Source: Anaeramoeba flamelloides (lineage: Eukaryota > Metamonada > Anaeramoebidae). Taken from it: a stretch of DNA of 64,000 nt. The notes below the pieces were generated by a model. It saw only the letters and a list, made by a program, of their open reading frames with translations. It had not been told where the DNA came from and ran no database searches. The position numbers were made by a program, and so were the translations under genes. How positions within the stretch are numbered: the first letter of the stretch is position 1; every line of letters starts with the position of its first letter. The DNA lies in assembly GCA_027625915.1 (NCBI GenBank), contig JANTQA010000023.1, positions 7,998,001 through 8,062,000 of the forward strand, given 5' to 3'. This document shows, one piece after another, positions 45,658-56,625 of this stretch.

Positions 45658-47035
45658 TAGAAAAAAAATAAGGCCATCAAGAAATTGGTTCAAATTTAGG
45701 GAGTACAATATTGGTCACAAGTATTTATGTTGACAATTTGGTGTCTTCTTATTCTTTTACCTTTTACTCGGACTATTTTCTCTTGAATATAGTAATAATG
45801 TCTTTTTTGGGTAATTTTTCAAGTGTGGTGTTACAATAAGATAGTACTACCTAAGTTGCCAGATATTATATTCACAAATAAAAAGAGGGTACAAACAGTG
45901 TTTTCGCTACTTAACTGAGAAAAAAAAACTTTTAATCAAGTTTTTACTTTTTTTTAATATTTTTTTACTCTCTTTTATTTCCAGAAAACTAAATTGGGTT
46001 TAAAATACTTCTAATGACTGTAATTAAAAAAATATTTTGATTAATCTTTGAATTAGGAGCCACAACTTTATTCGCTCCAAAACTGACTCTTTAACATATT
46101 AAGAGCTCTTGGGTACAAACCCCTTACTAACAAAAAAGCCTACTTCTCCCTTTTATTTCATATTTTTCTTACTATTTTTCTTATCTTTGTTTAAAAATCA
46201 ATACTTTCTCTTTCCCTATTATTTTGATAGAAGATAGAATATGTGTTATAATCTTGGCATTTTTATCAGTTAGAAATTAAAATCCAAATAATTTTAGAGT
46301 TTCAAGAAGTGCTTTCAAGTTCTGTAGAGTATTTTAGTGTACCGTTTAGCACCTAGCTTTTTCAGAATTAAAAATAGTTGAGAAAAATCAAAGATTTTAA
46401 TCTATTTTTTTGTATTAAAAAAAAATAATAGCTCTTTTCCAGAATCAAAAGAATATAGTAAAATATTTTATTAAAATTAATTGTTTTGAATTCTGGAAAT
46501 TATAAAGGCAGTTTTTTTTTATTTTAAGAAATAAACAGAAAATTTACGAAATTTTTTTTTTATTTCAAAAATTTAAAAAAAGATAACCACAAATAAGAGA
46601 TGGTTTTGTTGTATATCTCTCTTCAATAAAAATTGTATCGATTCTTTTCACTCAATATTAATCGAAACAAATGAATTCTTTTGGTAATGATAATTTATTT
46701 TTTTTAAAATTGATCATGATTCTGTCAGTCAAATTTAATTAAAATTTCGTTAAAACAAGTACTTTCTAGCCTATCATAAAAAAGAATAATAAATATGAGT
46801 AATTAATACAAAAAAAAAAAAGAAGTTGTTAAACTATTCTATTATTAAAAATTAGAATTGAAAGAAATTAACAAAAAAATTTTCCTTTTTTTTTACATAG
46901 TCCAAGAAATTAGAAAGATGGAATCAAAATATCAATGGTGGCTTTTTTTTTGTATAAAAGATAATCGTAAATCATAAAATAATCTTTAAATTTTCGCTTA
47001 ACATTTTTTTTTTATTATTAAATAGTAATATATAA
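45658..47035. other. AT-rich intergenic sequence with two diverged repeat fragments
   Basis: About 46050-46140 resembles 55870-55970 (AATTAGGAGCCACAACTTTA versus AATTAGGGGTCACAAATTTA; both then have GCTCTTG). About 46275-46560 resembles 60860-61170 (AGAATCAAAAGAATA / GAATTCAAAAGAATA, then TTCTGGAAA, then TAAGAAATAAAC). No gene recognised. Confidence 0.45.
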
Positions 47036-47259
47036 GCTAAATTTCAAAAATAGGAGCATATTTTTCTTCAGAAAAAAATTTGTTTAATTGTTTTTTTTTT
47101 TTGAATAATAAGGTATTTTACTAAAGTGCTTCGCGATAATAACAAATATAGATTAACAAATAAAAACATAGTATAATCATTTTATTTTTTGAAATACAGA
47201 TAACAAAAGAAAAAATATTAAAATAATAATAAAAAAGTTTGCCCCTAATTTTGAAATTT

Positions 47260-47270
<11 letters not shown>
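47036..47270. mobile_element. Possible short Tc1/mariner-type MITE abutting a (TA)n run
   Basis: Left AAATTTCAAAAATAGGAGCA and right TTTGCCCCTAATTTTGAAAT then TTGGTT are imperfect inverted repeats resembling the ends of the mariner relics at 7364 and 41557. About 235 bp. The right end runs directly into (TA)n at 47264-47296. Confidence 0.45.

Positions 47271-47296
<26 letters not shown>
47264..47296. repeat. (TA)n microsatellite
   Basis: TA run of about 16 units between a mariner-type terminus on the left and TCACAGGTTG on the right. Confidence 0.9.
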
Positions 47297-47299
<3 letters not shown>

Positions 47300-48153
47300 A
47301 GGTTGTATGATTTTTCGTTTGAAAACAGCGAAAGGTTTATAAAATCGCGTTTTTTCGACCATTTTATATTTTTTTTCGTTTCAACCGTTGTTTTCGTTTT
47401 TTTTTTTTTTGAAAAAGTCCTCGAATTCTTTTGAAATCATACCTTTCGTTTCTGGGATGTGAAAAAACGCAAACGAAAAAACTTAAAAATAATGAAGGAA
47501 CGGAAAAAAAAACAATTAAAAATCAGGAAGGAAGTAATTTCCTTCAAAGTATTGAAAAACTAGGGAAATATGTGATTTAAATTTAAGTGGGGATTTTTGT
47601 TTTAAAATGATGAATAAAGTTTGAGTTTCTATTTTTAAAATGCGAAAATAATAAATGCTATGTTTTCTGTTTTAAACTCTTGAAAATTGTCAAGGCTTTA
47701 AACACTGAGGAAAATTTTTAATTTTTTTTTAAATTTACTATTTGGAGAAGAAAAGTGGTCAAATTTTCACTTTTTTACCTTTTCCAAATTAGATCAGCTC
47801 ACCTAACTTTTTTATATGGTGATTACATACACACCCGCTAACTATTTTTTATTGATCATAAAAAAATATTTCAAATTATCAACTTGTAAAAAAATTTTTT
47901 TTCACAAATACTAATTTGGAAAATCTGATCATTAAATTTTTTTTTATTTATATGAACTTAGCTTCAAGTTATGAGTTAGGCAATTATATTACTTATTTTT
48001 TTTTTTGATACTTAAAAACCATTTTTACACCTAACTTTTTTTTAATTTATATATTATCACATGTCTTATTTCTTAACAGGTAGTTCCTGGGGAAGTCTTT
48101 ATTGTGTAATATCAAAAAATAATTTCATTTTTTTATTATTTCTTTTTTTACAG

Positions 48154-48354
48154 AATTGTTTTCAAACAATTCTTATGGTTCTTTTCCATTCAAAATTGCT
48201 ATTTATACCCTTTTCACAATTTTTAATTGTTTAAATGTTGGGGAAATTCAAACTTGCTTAACCTTTGTAATAAGCTCTTTCGCCTTTTTATTTAATTATA
48301 AGAATTATTATATTATTTCTTTCTTAAATTCATATATTCTATTCTAATGTTCAT
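48154..48354 (+). CDS. Possible membrane-protein exon, unrecognised
   Basis: Follows an acceptor-like TTTTTTTACAG. The frame reads LFSNNSYGSFPFKIAIYTLF, TIFNCLNVGEIQTC and further hydrophobic sequence to a TAA. It might pair with the possible exon at 50685-50891, but no start codon, donor or join can be fixed. A chance frame in AT-rich DNA is a serious alternative. Confidence 0.2.
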
Positions 48355-48826
48355 TTACTTTACAATGTCTAGCGGAAATTGATTAATCAACAAAGATTAA
48401 TTAGTAGCCCTCCTTTCACAAATACAAAAGGTTTAAATTAAAGTGTCTGATATATTTGATGTACAATCATTAGTATTTAATTATTTATTTTTGTATAAAC
48501 TTCTATTTTTTTTGTGATCGATCATAAATTTATTTTTTGAAAAATCTTTCATTACATCAAAATACATTTTGATTCAAATTTTTTTGATAACAACCTAAAT
48601 TCGTTATCTCTAATAAATTATTCTTCTCATTATTTTACTTTGTTTTATATTTTATTTAGTAATTTTTTTTTTGGTTTCAATAATTGAATATTTTTGAGAT
48701 GTGTAAATAAAGATTCAATTAAAAATTTTTTTTTGACAAAAAAATCGAATGTGTAATTATTTGTAACAGATGAAATTAGTGTGTTTTTTTTTTTCGATTT
48801 ACCCTTAACAAAAATATCCCCTACGA

Positions 48827-48852
48827 ATATATATATATATATATATATATAT
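48827..48852. repeat. (TA)n microsatellite
   Basis: TA run of about 13 units, immediately left of a CpG-rich segment. Confidence 0.9.
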
Positions 48853-48868
48853 TTGAGAAACGAATTTT

Positions 48869-48897
48869 ACGCGTCGCTCACGCGTGTGCAAACGCGT
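48869..48897. promoter_or_regulatory. Three ACGCGT hexamers spaced 11 and 12 bp
   Basis: ACGCGT occurs at 48869-48874, 48880-48885 and 48892-48897. The hexamer is palindromic and I found it nowhere else in the window. It equals the MluI cell-cycle box bound by MBF-type factors in fungi; whether any factor uses it here is unknown. One-helical-turn spacing suggests a binding site cluster, but no supported gene starts nearby (next plus-strand start is 51340). Confidence 0.4.
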
Positions 48898-48939
48898 TTC
48901 ATGACATCAAAAAAATCGTCATACCTGTGATATATATAT

Positions 48940-50014
48940 ATTGGTAAATGATTATAATTTTATTAATTCTATCCAATTATAAGATGAATAATAAGTATTT
49001 ATCTTGATTTAAACGAGGATATTATTCTTAATTTTTTTTTTTTTTAATATATTTGAATTAATTTTTTACTCCAAATTTTTCATTTTTTTTTAATATTGTG
49101 TATAGTCTACAAGAAAATAATCATATATCTTATAATTTCTAAAATTCAATTTGTGTTTATATAAAATGTTAAATAGTGATTCAATTTTATTCATTTCATA
49201 AGGATAATAATATTTTTTTAGGTAAGTTGGGAAGTTTCTGGGTTTCAAATTGAAAGTAGAAGCCTATAATTTTTATATATTTTTACTGTCTTTAGGTATT
49301 TTTTTTAATTAAAGAAAAAAAAAAAAAATTATTCAAAAATTCTCTTGGTTTCTTAAAAAAAAAAAAACATTTAACTATTTCAGAATTTAAAATAATAATG
49401 TATAACTCAAAAATATTCTCAATTTTTTTGAATTTTCAAATAGCACCTTTAGTTTTTTTAAAAAAATTTTTTTTTGATTAAAAAATCAATTGACTTTTTT
49501 TACAAAAATATAATTTTTTAAATTTATATTCCCTCAACAGTACTCGACCGTACTATTGTAATCCAATTAAAAAAAGAAAATTTTTCGTTCGCATTCCAAA
49601 ATATTTTTCTAGTTTACTGATAAATTGCAATTTTTGTTGTGAATTGTTTTGCTTGTTTTTCCTTTTTGTGTTTTTTTCCGCTCAAACTTTTGAATAATAG
49701 ATTTTATGAAGTCAAGTGTTAAGAAACTCTCTCAAATTAGTTGTTCTTCAAAATATTCTTTGAAAGTGGTTTTTTGATAAGAAACAGTTTGAAGATTTAT
49801 AAAAATGGAAGTTTACCTAAAAGGTTTTTGAAATTTTTTAGAATTTATCAGTAATAGTTGAATAAAATCCAAAATCTTGGCGATACCCTTGAGAATTAAT
49901 ATCTTTAGACAATGAATTAAACTTCCTGAGTTCACTATAAGACAAAATTTTTACTCTGATAATTTTCATGATTGTCACAGCTATAATTAATATTCATTTT
50001 GGAAATTGAAACAA
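48940..50014. other. AT-rich intergenic sequence, nothing recognised
   Basis: Long homopolymer runs, no frame with coding character. Confidence 0.4.
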
Positions 50015-50474
50015 CTGTTGAGAAAAAAATGTTGGACAAAGAAAAATAGTTGTACAGCAATTTTAATTGTAAACATTACTGAAAATGATTTTTAATTTCT
50101 TTCGTTTCTGAAATAACTAATGAAAATTACAATAATCTACTTATTAGAATAACGATTAATGTAAATAGACTTTTTCAAAACCTTATCTCTTAGAATCTAA
50201 AGCAAGTTTAAAAATTACCATTTTCAGAATTAATAGTAAACTTTACTACAACTTGGATTTTTGTTAAAATAGCATGATCTACGATAGTTATCAACCATTC
50301 AAATAAGTATTCTACACATACCACATATTAATGAACTTGTAACACATTTAAACCTGGATTTATATAAATTCACTAAAGTTATCAATAGGATTTGATTTTC
50401 AATTTTACTAAGGTTCCCAATTTAAAATTGCTGTCCAACCATTTTTCTGTTGTCCAACATTTTTCACTCAACAG
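50015..50474. mobile_element. TIR element with ~60-bp inverted ends (MITE)
   Basis: Left CTGTTGAGAAAAAAATGTTG then GACAAAGAAAAATAG, right (reverse complement) CTGTTGAGTGAAAAATGTTG then GACAACAGAAAAATGG; both continue to ACAGCAATTTTAA. TA follows the right end; the left neighbour is AA, so the duplication has decayed. 460 bp, no coding capacity, one copy in the window. Confidence 0.75.
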
Positions 50475-50684
50475 TAAAAAGTTTTCGTAATTAATTGGAA
50501 AATAGCAGATTTCATATATTTTATTACAGAACTTTTTCTTGGAATTAATAGTATTCCTAATAAATTATAAATATTTTTGATTAATTGTTTTGTACGATCA
50601 AAAACTGATCTTTGTATTTTTTTATCAAAAAATTAAAATTTAATCTCTCAGGATCTCCCTAATTCTTTTTTAAAAAATAATGTA

Positions 50685-50891
50685 ATGATACTCTTTCTTG
50701 TTTATGTATTGATCTTTTCATCATATTGGTCTGTTACTTTTATTTCTACAGTAAACCCATATTTTTGGCAGGTATTAATTTTTTTGATTGGTTATGGGCA
50801 ATACACAATTTCACTCCTCAACCTGACTCAAAATTATGAAAGAAAACTTGTTTTTTCTCTTCGAATCAGAAAATATAATTCATTTTGTTAA
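50685..50891 (+). CDS. Possible terminal exon of a membrane protein, unrecognised
   Basis: Frame reads LFLVYVLIFSSYWSVTFIST, VNPYFWQVLIFLIGYGQY, ISLLNLTQNYERKLVF and ends RKYNSFC with TAA. Two hydrophobic segments and a short polar tail look like the end of a multi-pass protein. Upstream exons are not identified; the TIR element at 50015-50474 would sit in an intron. It ends about 450 bp before the hydrolase gene. Confidence 0.25.
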   Translation: MILFLVYVLIFSSYWSVTFISTVNPYFWQVLIFLIGYGQYTISLLNLTQNYERKLVFSLRIRKYNSFC

Positions 50892-51339
50892 ATTGTATTT
50901 TGCTCTTTCTTAAAATTTTGACCTACAAATAATTTAGTTTTTAACAACACTCCCAACAAGTAAAGCGGTAAGTAATTACTTCCGTCATTGAAAGTCATTG
51001 ATGTTTTAACTTTTTTTTAAGAAAATTAACTTTTTTGACTTTTTGAATGTTTGTTTTTTTACAAAAAAATATTCTTTAAATAAATTTTTGCAGAAATTGA
51101 TTGTTCTTTGAAAAGAATAGTCTTGAAAAAGTTTTCAGTAAATTAGACTTGACAATAAACTTGACAAATTCATTTTTTAAAAAACTTTCTTTTTTTCATT
51201 TTGAAAAACTCTTTCAAGTTTGTGTCAATTTCTCGTTTTCAAGGGATCAAATTTTCCACTTTAGTTAAATAAAAAAAAAAAATCAAGCCAACCAAACAAA
51301 TTATTTACATTTAACACTTTTCTCAACCCAAAACTAAGA
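50892..51339. other. 5' flank of the ABHD17-like gene
   Basis: AT-rich, no gene or repeat recognised; the promoter of the hydrolase gene should lie here. Confidence 0.35.
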
Positions 51340-53356
51340 ATGGGACCAATCCTGAGTAAAATTGTTTTTCGACCACCAAAAAACATTGACGTAAAGTACA
51401 AAGAAAATCGTTTTTACACAACCACCACAAATAAACTACGAATCCCGATTTTAAAATTAACACCAGACGATGACTTTAAAGAGGACTTTAAAATGGTCAA
51501 AATACATGGTTTTACGACTTCAGATAGTGAGGATTCTGGGTTTGGATCTTTTAGTAAAGACAAATGGTCTTTAACTTCTGAAGAAGAAGAAGAAATTGAA
51601 GAAGAAGAAGAAGAAAAAGAAAAAGAAAAAGAAAAAGAAAAAGGAAAAGGAAAAGGAAAAGGAAAAGAGGAATTAAAAATCAAAAAAAATCCTTTAAATA
51701 ACTTAAACCAAAAGAACAGTTCCAAAACAAGAGACTGTGGTTTTAGTTCAGTGTCTTCGGAAGAAGAAATCTCAAAAAAAGGTAAATTTAAACTATTTTT
51801 CAAAAAAAAACACAAAAAAACCTTCAAACAAATAAAATAATTACGAAGAAAATTTTGGACAAATTTAACAAAGTTTTATTATTTTTTACCTTTCTTAAAA
51901 ATTAAAACAATTTGCTTCTTCTCTTCATAACCAAAAAGACAAAAAAAAAAAAACAAAAAAAAATGAAACAACAAAAAAGAAAAAGAAAGATCTAGAGAAA
52001 GAAAAAGAGAAGGAGAAGGAGAAAGAGAAAGAGAAAGAAGAAACAAAACAAAAGGATCAAAACCTAGATGAACTGTTTCGCAAGAGAAAAAGGCTCACGA
52101 TCATTTTTGCGCATGGGAATGGCGAATCCATCTATGAGCTAGAAAAATTTGCATTAAGAATTGCACACCGAACAAACTGCATTGTGTATTTATTTGAATA
52201 CCCTGGGTACCCACAAACGCAAGGCAAAAGGAGAGAGAAGAATTGCTATAAAAGCGCGGAGGCGGTGTACAATTGGGTGATCAATGAAAAAAGGGTTCCA
52301 CCTGAAGAGATCCTCTGGTTTGGGCACAGTCTGGGCACTGCAGTTGCGCTTGAAATTGCGTCCAAGTACCCATGCGGCGGTGTTCTGTTGATGTCCCCAA
52401 TCCTTTCAATCTTTCGGGTTGTTGTCAAATTGGTATTTAACGCGCCCTTCGACATGTTTGTGAATTTGAAGAAGGCACCAAATGTGGACAAGCCCGTTAT
52501 GGTGCTTCACGGTACAGACGACACCATTGTCTCTGTAAAGCACGGTAAAAAATTATATGAGCTCTTCCCTATCAAATTTGATGGTGTCTGGATCAAGCAT
52601 GCAGGCCACAATAATATCGAGTCGAGATATAGACAAAAATTTTATTATGAATTCAATCGCTTTATTGATCACTTGGTCTCGAAACTACCTCAACAGAAGG
52701 AAACCAAGACTGGCAATTATGGCAATACAGAAAATGCTTTTAATACTCAGAAACCTACAAAAAGGATTAAAAAAAAAAATGTTCAAGAATTAAGACAATA
52801 CAAATTTGAAAAATTCAATAAAAAGACTGTTAACAAAATTAAAATAAAAAAAAAGAAAAAAAGCAAGCAGTTAATGCGTTCAAGATCTTATAACAATAAT
52901 AAAAAATCAAGGATCATCAAAAAAAATACTCACTACATCCCATCTACAGTTAAAAGAAAAAAAAAAATATTTTCAGATCAAGACTTGAGTTCAGAGTCCA
53001 GCTATAGTTCAAGTTATAGTTCAACCTCAAGTTCGAGTTTTAGTGAATCGACTTCCTTTTCAGATTTAGATTCAGATTCTAGATCGCATTCAGATTCATA
53101 TTCAGATTCATATTCTGATTCTGATTCTTATTCTGATTCTGATTCCAGATCAAATCAAAAAAAAAATCATCGTTCAAAAACAAAACCAAAAAAAAATAAA
53201 AAAAAATCAAGAAGGAAAAAAAGAAAACATAAACATAAACACATACACAAACACAGGCACAAACACAGGCACAAACATAGACACAAACATAGACACAAAT
53301 ACGACTATAAACATAAACACAAATTTAAATATAAACATAAAAAAAAAAAAAAATAA
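51340..53356 (+). CDS. ABHD17-like alpha/beta-hydrolase (predicted protein depalmitoylase), two exons
   Basis: Exon 1 51340-51781, intron 51782-51938 (GTAAAT...AAAAAG), exon 2 51939-53356; the join keeps frame and gives 619 residues. The N-terminus MGPILSKIVFRPPKN matches the K-(L/I)-x-F-x-PP start of ABHD17 proteins, with Gly2 for possible myristoylation instead of the Cys cluster used for palmitoylation in animals. The catalytic core is at about 200-390: FAHGNGE (oxyanion, His206), FGHSLGT (Ser278 nucleophile), HGTDDT (Asp342) and HAGHNNIE (His371). ABHD17 enzymes remove palmitate from membrane-anchored Ras-type and other proteins. Additions absent from animal enzymes: Glu/Lys runs on both sides of the intron, and a C-terminal tail of about 200 residues with Ser/Asp-Ser repeats and a final Lys-His-rich stretch. 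Exon 2 is clearly more GC-rich over the catalytic core. Confidence 0.92.
51782..51938 (+). other. Intron of the ABHD17-like gene (157 nt)
   Basis: Donor G-GTAAAT at 51782 and acceptor AAAAAG ending 51938. Without splicing, exon 1 would end at TAA 51838-51840, and the frame of exon 2 has a stop at 51896-51898; with splicing, the interrupted codon becomes GAC and both parts read on in frame. Confidence 0.75.
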
Positions 53357-53834
53357 ATTATAAACAGTACAAACAATAAAATACATTAATTTAAAATATA
53401 TTTTTTTATTTTTATTTTTTTTTTATTTTTTTTATTTTTATACAAAATAAAGAAATATTGCTGGAGGTTTACAAAATTTGCTGAATTATACAATGGATTC
53501 TCAAAATCTTTCCGAATAACAATAATAGTATGTTAAACTTTTAAGAGTTCTAATTACTTTCTTATCTGTAGTTTTCGAAAATCAATTCTTTCAATTTTCA
53601 AAATTTAAATTTTTAGACTTTTTGATGATAACATATATTATCACCATATTAACAATTAATTTGTGATAATATTAAAAAAATCTGGATGATTAGTCCCACT
53701 TTATCACATAAAATCATAAAATCGCGAAATTCCAATTTATCATTATAAAAATAAAAATCGTGAAAAAAAGAAAATTTTTTTTTTTGAAAGAACTTTAAAA
53801 TAGATTTCATGACTTTAATCGAGCCTTGAGACTT
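53357..53834. other. 3' flank of the hydrolase gene, nothing recognised
   Basis: AT-rich; AATAAA near 53375 could serve as polyadenylation signal. Confidence 0.35.
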
Positions 53835-53957
53835 TCACAACGATACCCCTTGAAAAAATTTAGAAAGTGTTTTGAAGTGTTGTGAATTGTCTTCATTGTT
53901 GGAAAGTTTTGAATAGTATAATGTTTTATAAAAGCGAATGAGATTATTTGTTGTGTA
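53835..53957 (-). CDS. Possible terminal exon, unrecognised
   Basis: Minus frame reads NNLIRFYKTLYYSKLSNNED, then SQHFKTLSKFFQGVSL and TGA at 53837-53835. Composition is coding-like, but no convincing acceptor in the right phase was found, so it remains a candidate that could belong with 54105-54425. Confidence 0.2.
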   Translation of the reverse strand, partial: YTTNNLIRFYKTLYYSKLSNNEDNSQHFKTLSKFFQGVSL

Positions 53958-54104
53958 AGAAAAAATTTTTTAATTTTTATTTTTTTTTTTACTAAATAGA
54001 AAATCTCAAACGAATTTTATAATCAAACTAATAATTACCCATTTCAGTAATGTATTTGAATTTAAAATAGATGTGTTTTTTTCTCAAAAGGGGGGTTATT
54101 ATCT

Positions 54105-54425
54105 TCACAATTGTAAATCACCAAAAAAGAATGAAGTGTGATACCTTATTATGTGTGATCGATCAAACAAAAACCTCAAAGCTCTGGTTGTGTTTATGCG
54201 AAAATAAAAAGATATGAAAAAAAGAAATAAGAAGAAGAAAACAAATGCACATACAAACTTTATTATTGGTGCTAATAGGACTAGATTGTTGTAAAAGTCC
54301 GTGAATATTATGTAACCCCATTCTGGCCTTTCTAGAACGAAGAAAATGTTTTCAACCAAGAACACATTCTTTAAAGAATCAGCAAGGGGGTCCTTTTTTT
54401 TTGAAGCCCTTTTATTCAACACAAT
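54105..54425 (-). CDS. Possible membrane-protein exon(s), unrecognised
   Basis: Minus frame open from 54425 to TGA at 54105 with no ATG at the start, so probably an internal or last exon (an acceptor-like AATAAAAG precedes GGCTTC). It reads KKKDPLADSLKNVFLVENIF, FVLERPEWGYIIFTDFYNNL, a hydrophobic segment [18 protein letters not shown], then RINTTRALRFLFDRSHIIRY. A donor-like GTATGT occurs at 54254, so the hydrophobic part could also be intronic. A second coding-like minus frame with no ATG lies upstream at 54675-54902 (FFDQKNRLCEKKKF). No family recognised. Confidence 0.3.
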   Translation of the reverse strand: MVLNKRASKKKDPLADSLKNVFLVENIFFVLERPEWGYIIFTDFYNNLVLLAPIIKFVCAFVFFFLFLFFISFYFRINTTRALRFLFDRSHIIRYHTSFFFGDLQL

Positions 54426-54902
54426 TCAAAACACCATAACTGGCTGAAAAAGTATTTATTTATCTTTAATTATTATTGCTGTTGATTTTAAATGATTGGT
54501 ATATTGGTCAACCAAACCAAAAAAAAAAATAAATAAAAACCCTTTCGAAATCATAAATCATTGAAAATCAAATGTTTAAAATAAATATTTTTATAAATTG
54601 AAGTTATCTATTATAATAAAAAAATTACTATTGTAATATTTAATTCCAAACACTAGAAGTATTTATTTTTCATCTTAAAATAAAATAAAAAAAGGAAAAA
54701 AAAAAAATAAAAAAAAAATTGGGACATTTATTATGAAATTTTGTTTACTACAAAAATCTTTGATCTGATCCTTGGTTGAATCAAATTTCATTTTTTTTAG
54801 TTTTTTACTAAGAATAAACTTTTTTTTTTCACATAATCTGTTTTTTTGATCGAAAAATTTTTCTTCATAAAAATATTGCTGAATTATCCCCAAATTCCTC
54901 AA

Positions 54903-56299
54903 TTATTATATCGCAATTACAATTATAACACGATTATTGACATTTATCACAATTAATAAACAATTGATCATTAAAAATGATAAGTACAATGCAAGATGGA
55001 GGGTTATGAAAATAAGTTGTAATTAAGGATATTCAAATTATGGACAGTAAAGGTACTCTACCCTTTTCCATTAAAATTTCAAATTACAAAAGATTATTTA
55101 TTTTTGATAAAACAAATAGATGATTTCATAAAAGTTAAATTTGGCGGGGGGGGGTAAAATAATAAAGGTAAAGGGTAATAAAAAGTTTTAATCTTCATTT
55201 AAATTCTTATTAAATTTTAAAATGACTTGGAATTTTCAATCATATTTACTAATATATACTTGGTTGTATTTTTAATATTTCAATAAAAAAAAAACTACTT
55301 TTTTTCAGAGTCTCCCTTTTTTAACAACAATAGTTTTTATTAGATGGATGAAAAAAAAATTATTATTATTATTTCTATTATTCTATTTTTTTGATTTTAT
55401 TTTTTTCATAAAATGTTAGAAAATTCGGAAAATGATTAAGTGGGTTATAGTAGATTGTTTGGAAAATATTTAAGAAGTGGAATCAGGGGTGACAATTTTA
55501 CTTCAAAAAATACACAATTACCGTATGTGGGTATTAACTTTTAACTATTCTGTTGGTTTTGTAATGTAACAGGATAACTTTATACACGTGTAATATTAAA
55601 TAAACTCGTGGTAAAACGATATCTCTTTCGAAAATTCAACCACGATTAATATAATAATTAATTCTTTTTTTAGAAAAATGAACTTCCAAATATTTCAAAA
55701 AGAAAAAAATACATAAATAAAATTTTTAAACTTGAAAAAAAAGGGAAAAAATTAGTATAAATGGGCATGTTAATAATCAGTTCAGAATATACATTTGTTA
55801 GAAAGGGTTTTCAATCGGGGTTTTGCCAGTTTTTATAATTTTTTACTTGCTTCTATCTCATAATTTTCATTTTAATTAGGGGTCACAAATTTAGTCACTT
55901 TAAAACTCTCTATTTGGCAGGTTAATTGCTCTTGAGCACTTAACCCTTGTCAATAAAGCTATTATAGAATTTTCTTTCGTTTTTTTACTTCTTTGTATAA
56001 AATTATTTAAAAAAAAAAAAAAAAAATTAAAATTAGTAATTACCTTACCTTAATTATATCCAAACTCAAATTCAAAATTAATAACACCTCAAAAATCTTT
56101 TATTTAAAAAAAAATCTCTTTAATGGATACTAAAAGAAATGTCAAATTAGAGCCATTCTCTAATTGAAATGTTAATAATTATTTAGAAATCACAATATTG
56201 TAAATAAAAAGAAAAATTAAAAATTGTCAAAACTATTAAACCAAGAAGGTGTTTAAAATTTTTGAGAGTTAGAATAACAAAAAAAAAAAGACATAATCA
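54903..56299. other. AT-rich intergenic sequence with G9 run and a diverged repeat fragment
   Basis: G9 run at 55145-55153. About 55870-55970 resembles 46050-46140. No gene recognised. Confidence 0.4.
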
Positions 56300-56625
56300 T
56301 CTATGTTAAAATTTGATTATGTTTGATTGGTCAATCAAATGGTTAGATACCATCAAGTAAATTGAATTAATTTCTTCTATTTTGAAGAACTCAACTTTAA
56401 CCTCAGGTCAACTTTTCAAAAAAAAAAAAAAATGATTTGATTCAAAAGAAACCACTTATGTAATTCAAAAAATAGAATCAAACTAACAAAACACAAATAT
56501 GATTAAAATAATTTCTCTTTTCTGAATATTATATAAAAATCAAAATTATTTCCAATTTGGATGAAATTGTATTATTATGATTCTTTGAACTTTTTTAAGG
56601 GTGTGTATATTTTTTTAATTTTAAT
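56300..56625 (+). mobile_element. Family A element, diverged partial copy
   Basis: About 56490-56625 follows the right 140 bp of the element at 5926-6460 (ATGATTAAAATA, AAATCAAAATTATTTCCAA, ATTCTTT...AAC..TTT, then GGGTGTG terminus); the segment before it is weakly similar. The terminus is decayed (GTGTGTATATTTTTTTAATT). Confidence 0.5.

Larger units (their letters stand above)
47297..48938. other. 1.6-kb block bounded by TCACAGGT inverted ends, (TA)n and CpG-rich flanks
   Basis: Left boundary (TA)n-TCACAGGTTGTATGATTTTT; right boundary, read in reverse, (TA)n-TCACAGGTATGACGATTTTT. Both boundary segments are rich in CG dinucleotides in an otherwise CpG-poor setting (47300-47480 and 48858-48925). 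These features could mark a TA-targeted element. The interior is AT-rich with one possible exon (48154-48354) and no transposase remains I recognise. Confidence 0.35.

Noticed and set aside
52184-53356. Hydrolase read as starting at the GTG at 52184
   Set aside because: That would drop the oxyanion HGN motif; the frame extends upstream and joins exon 1 through a GT-AG intron.
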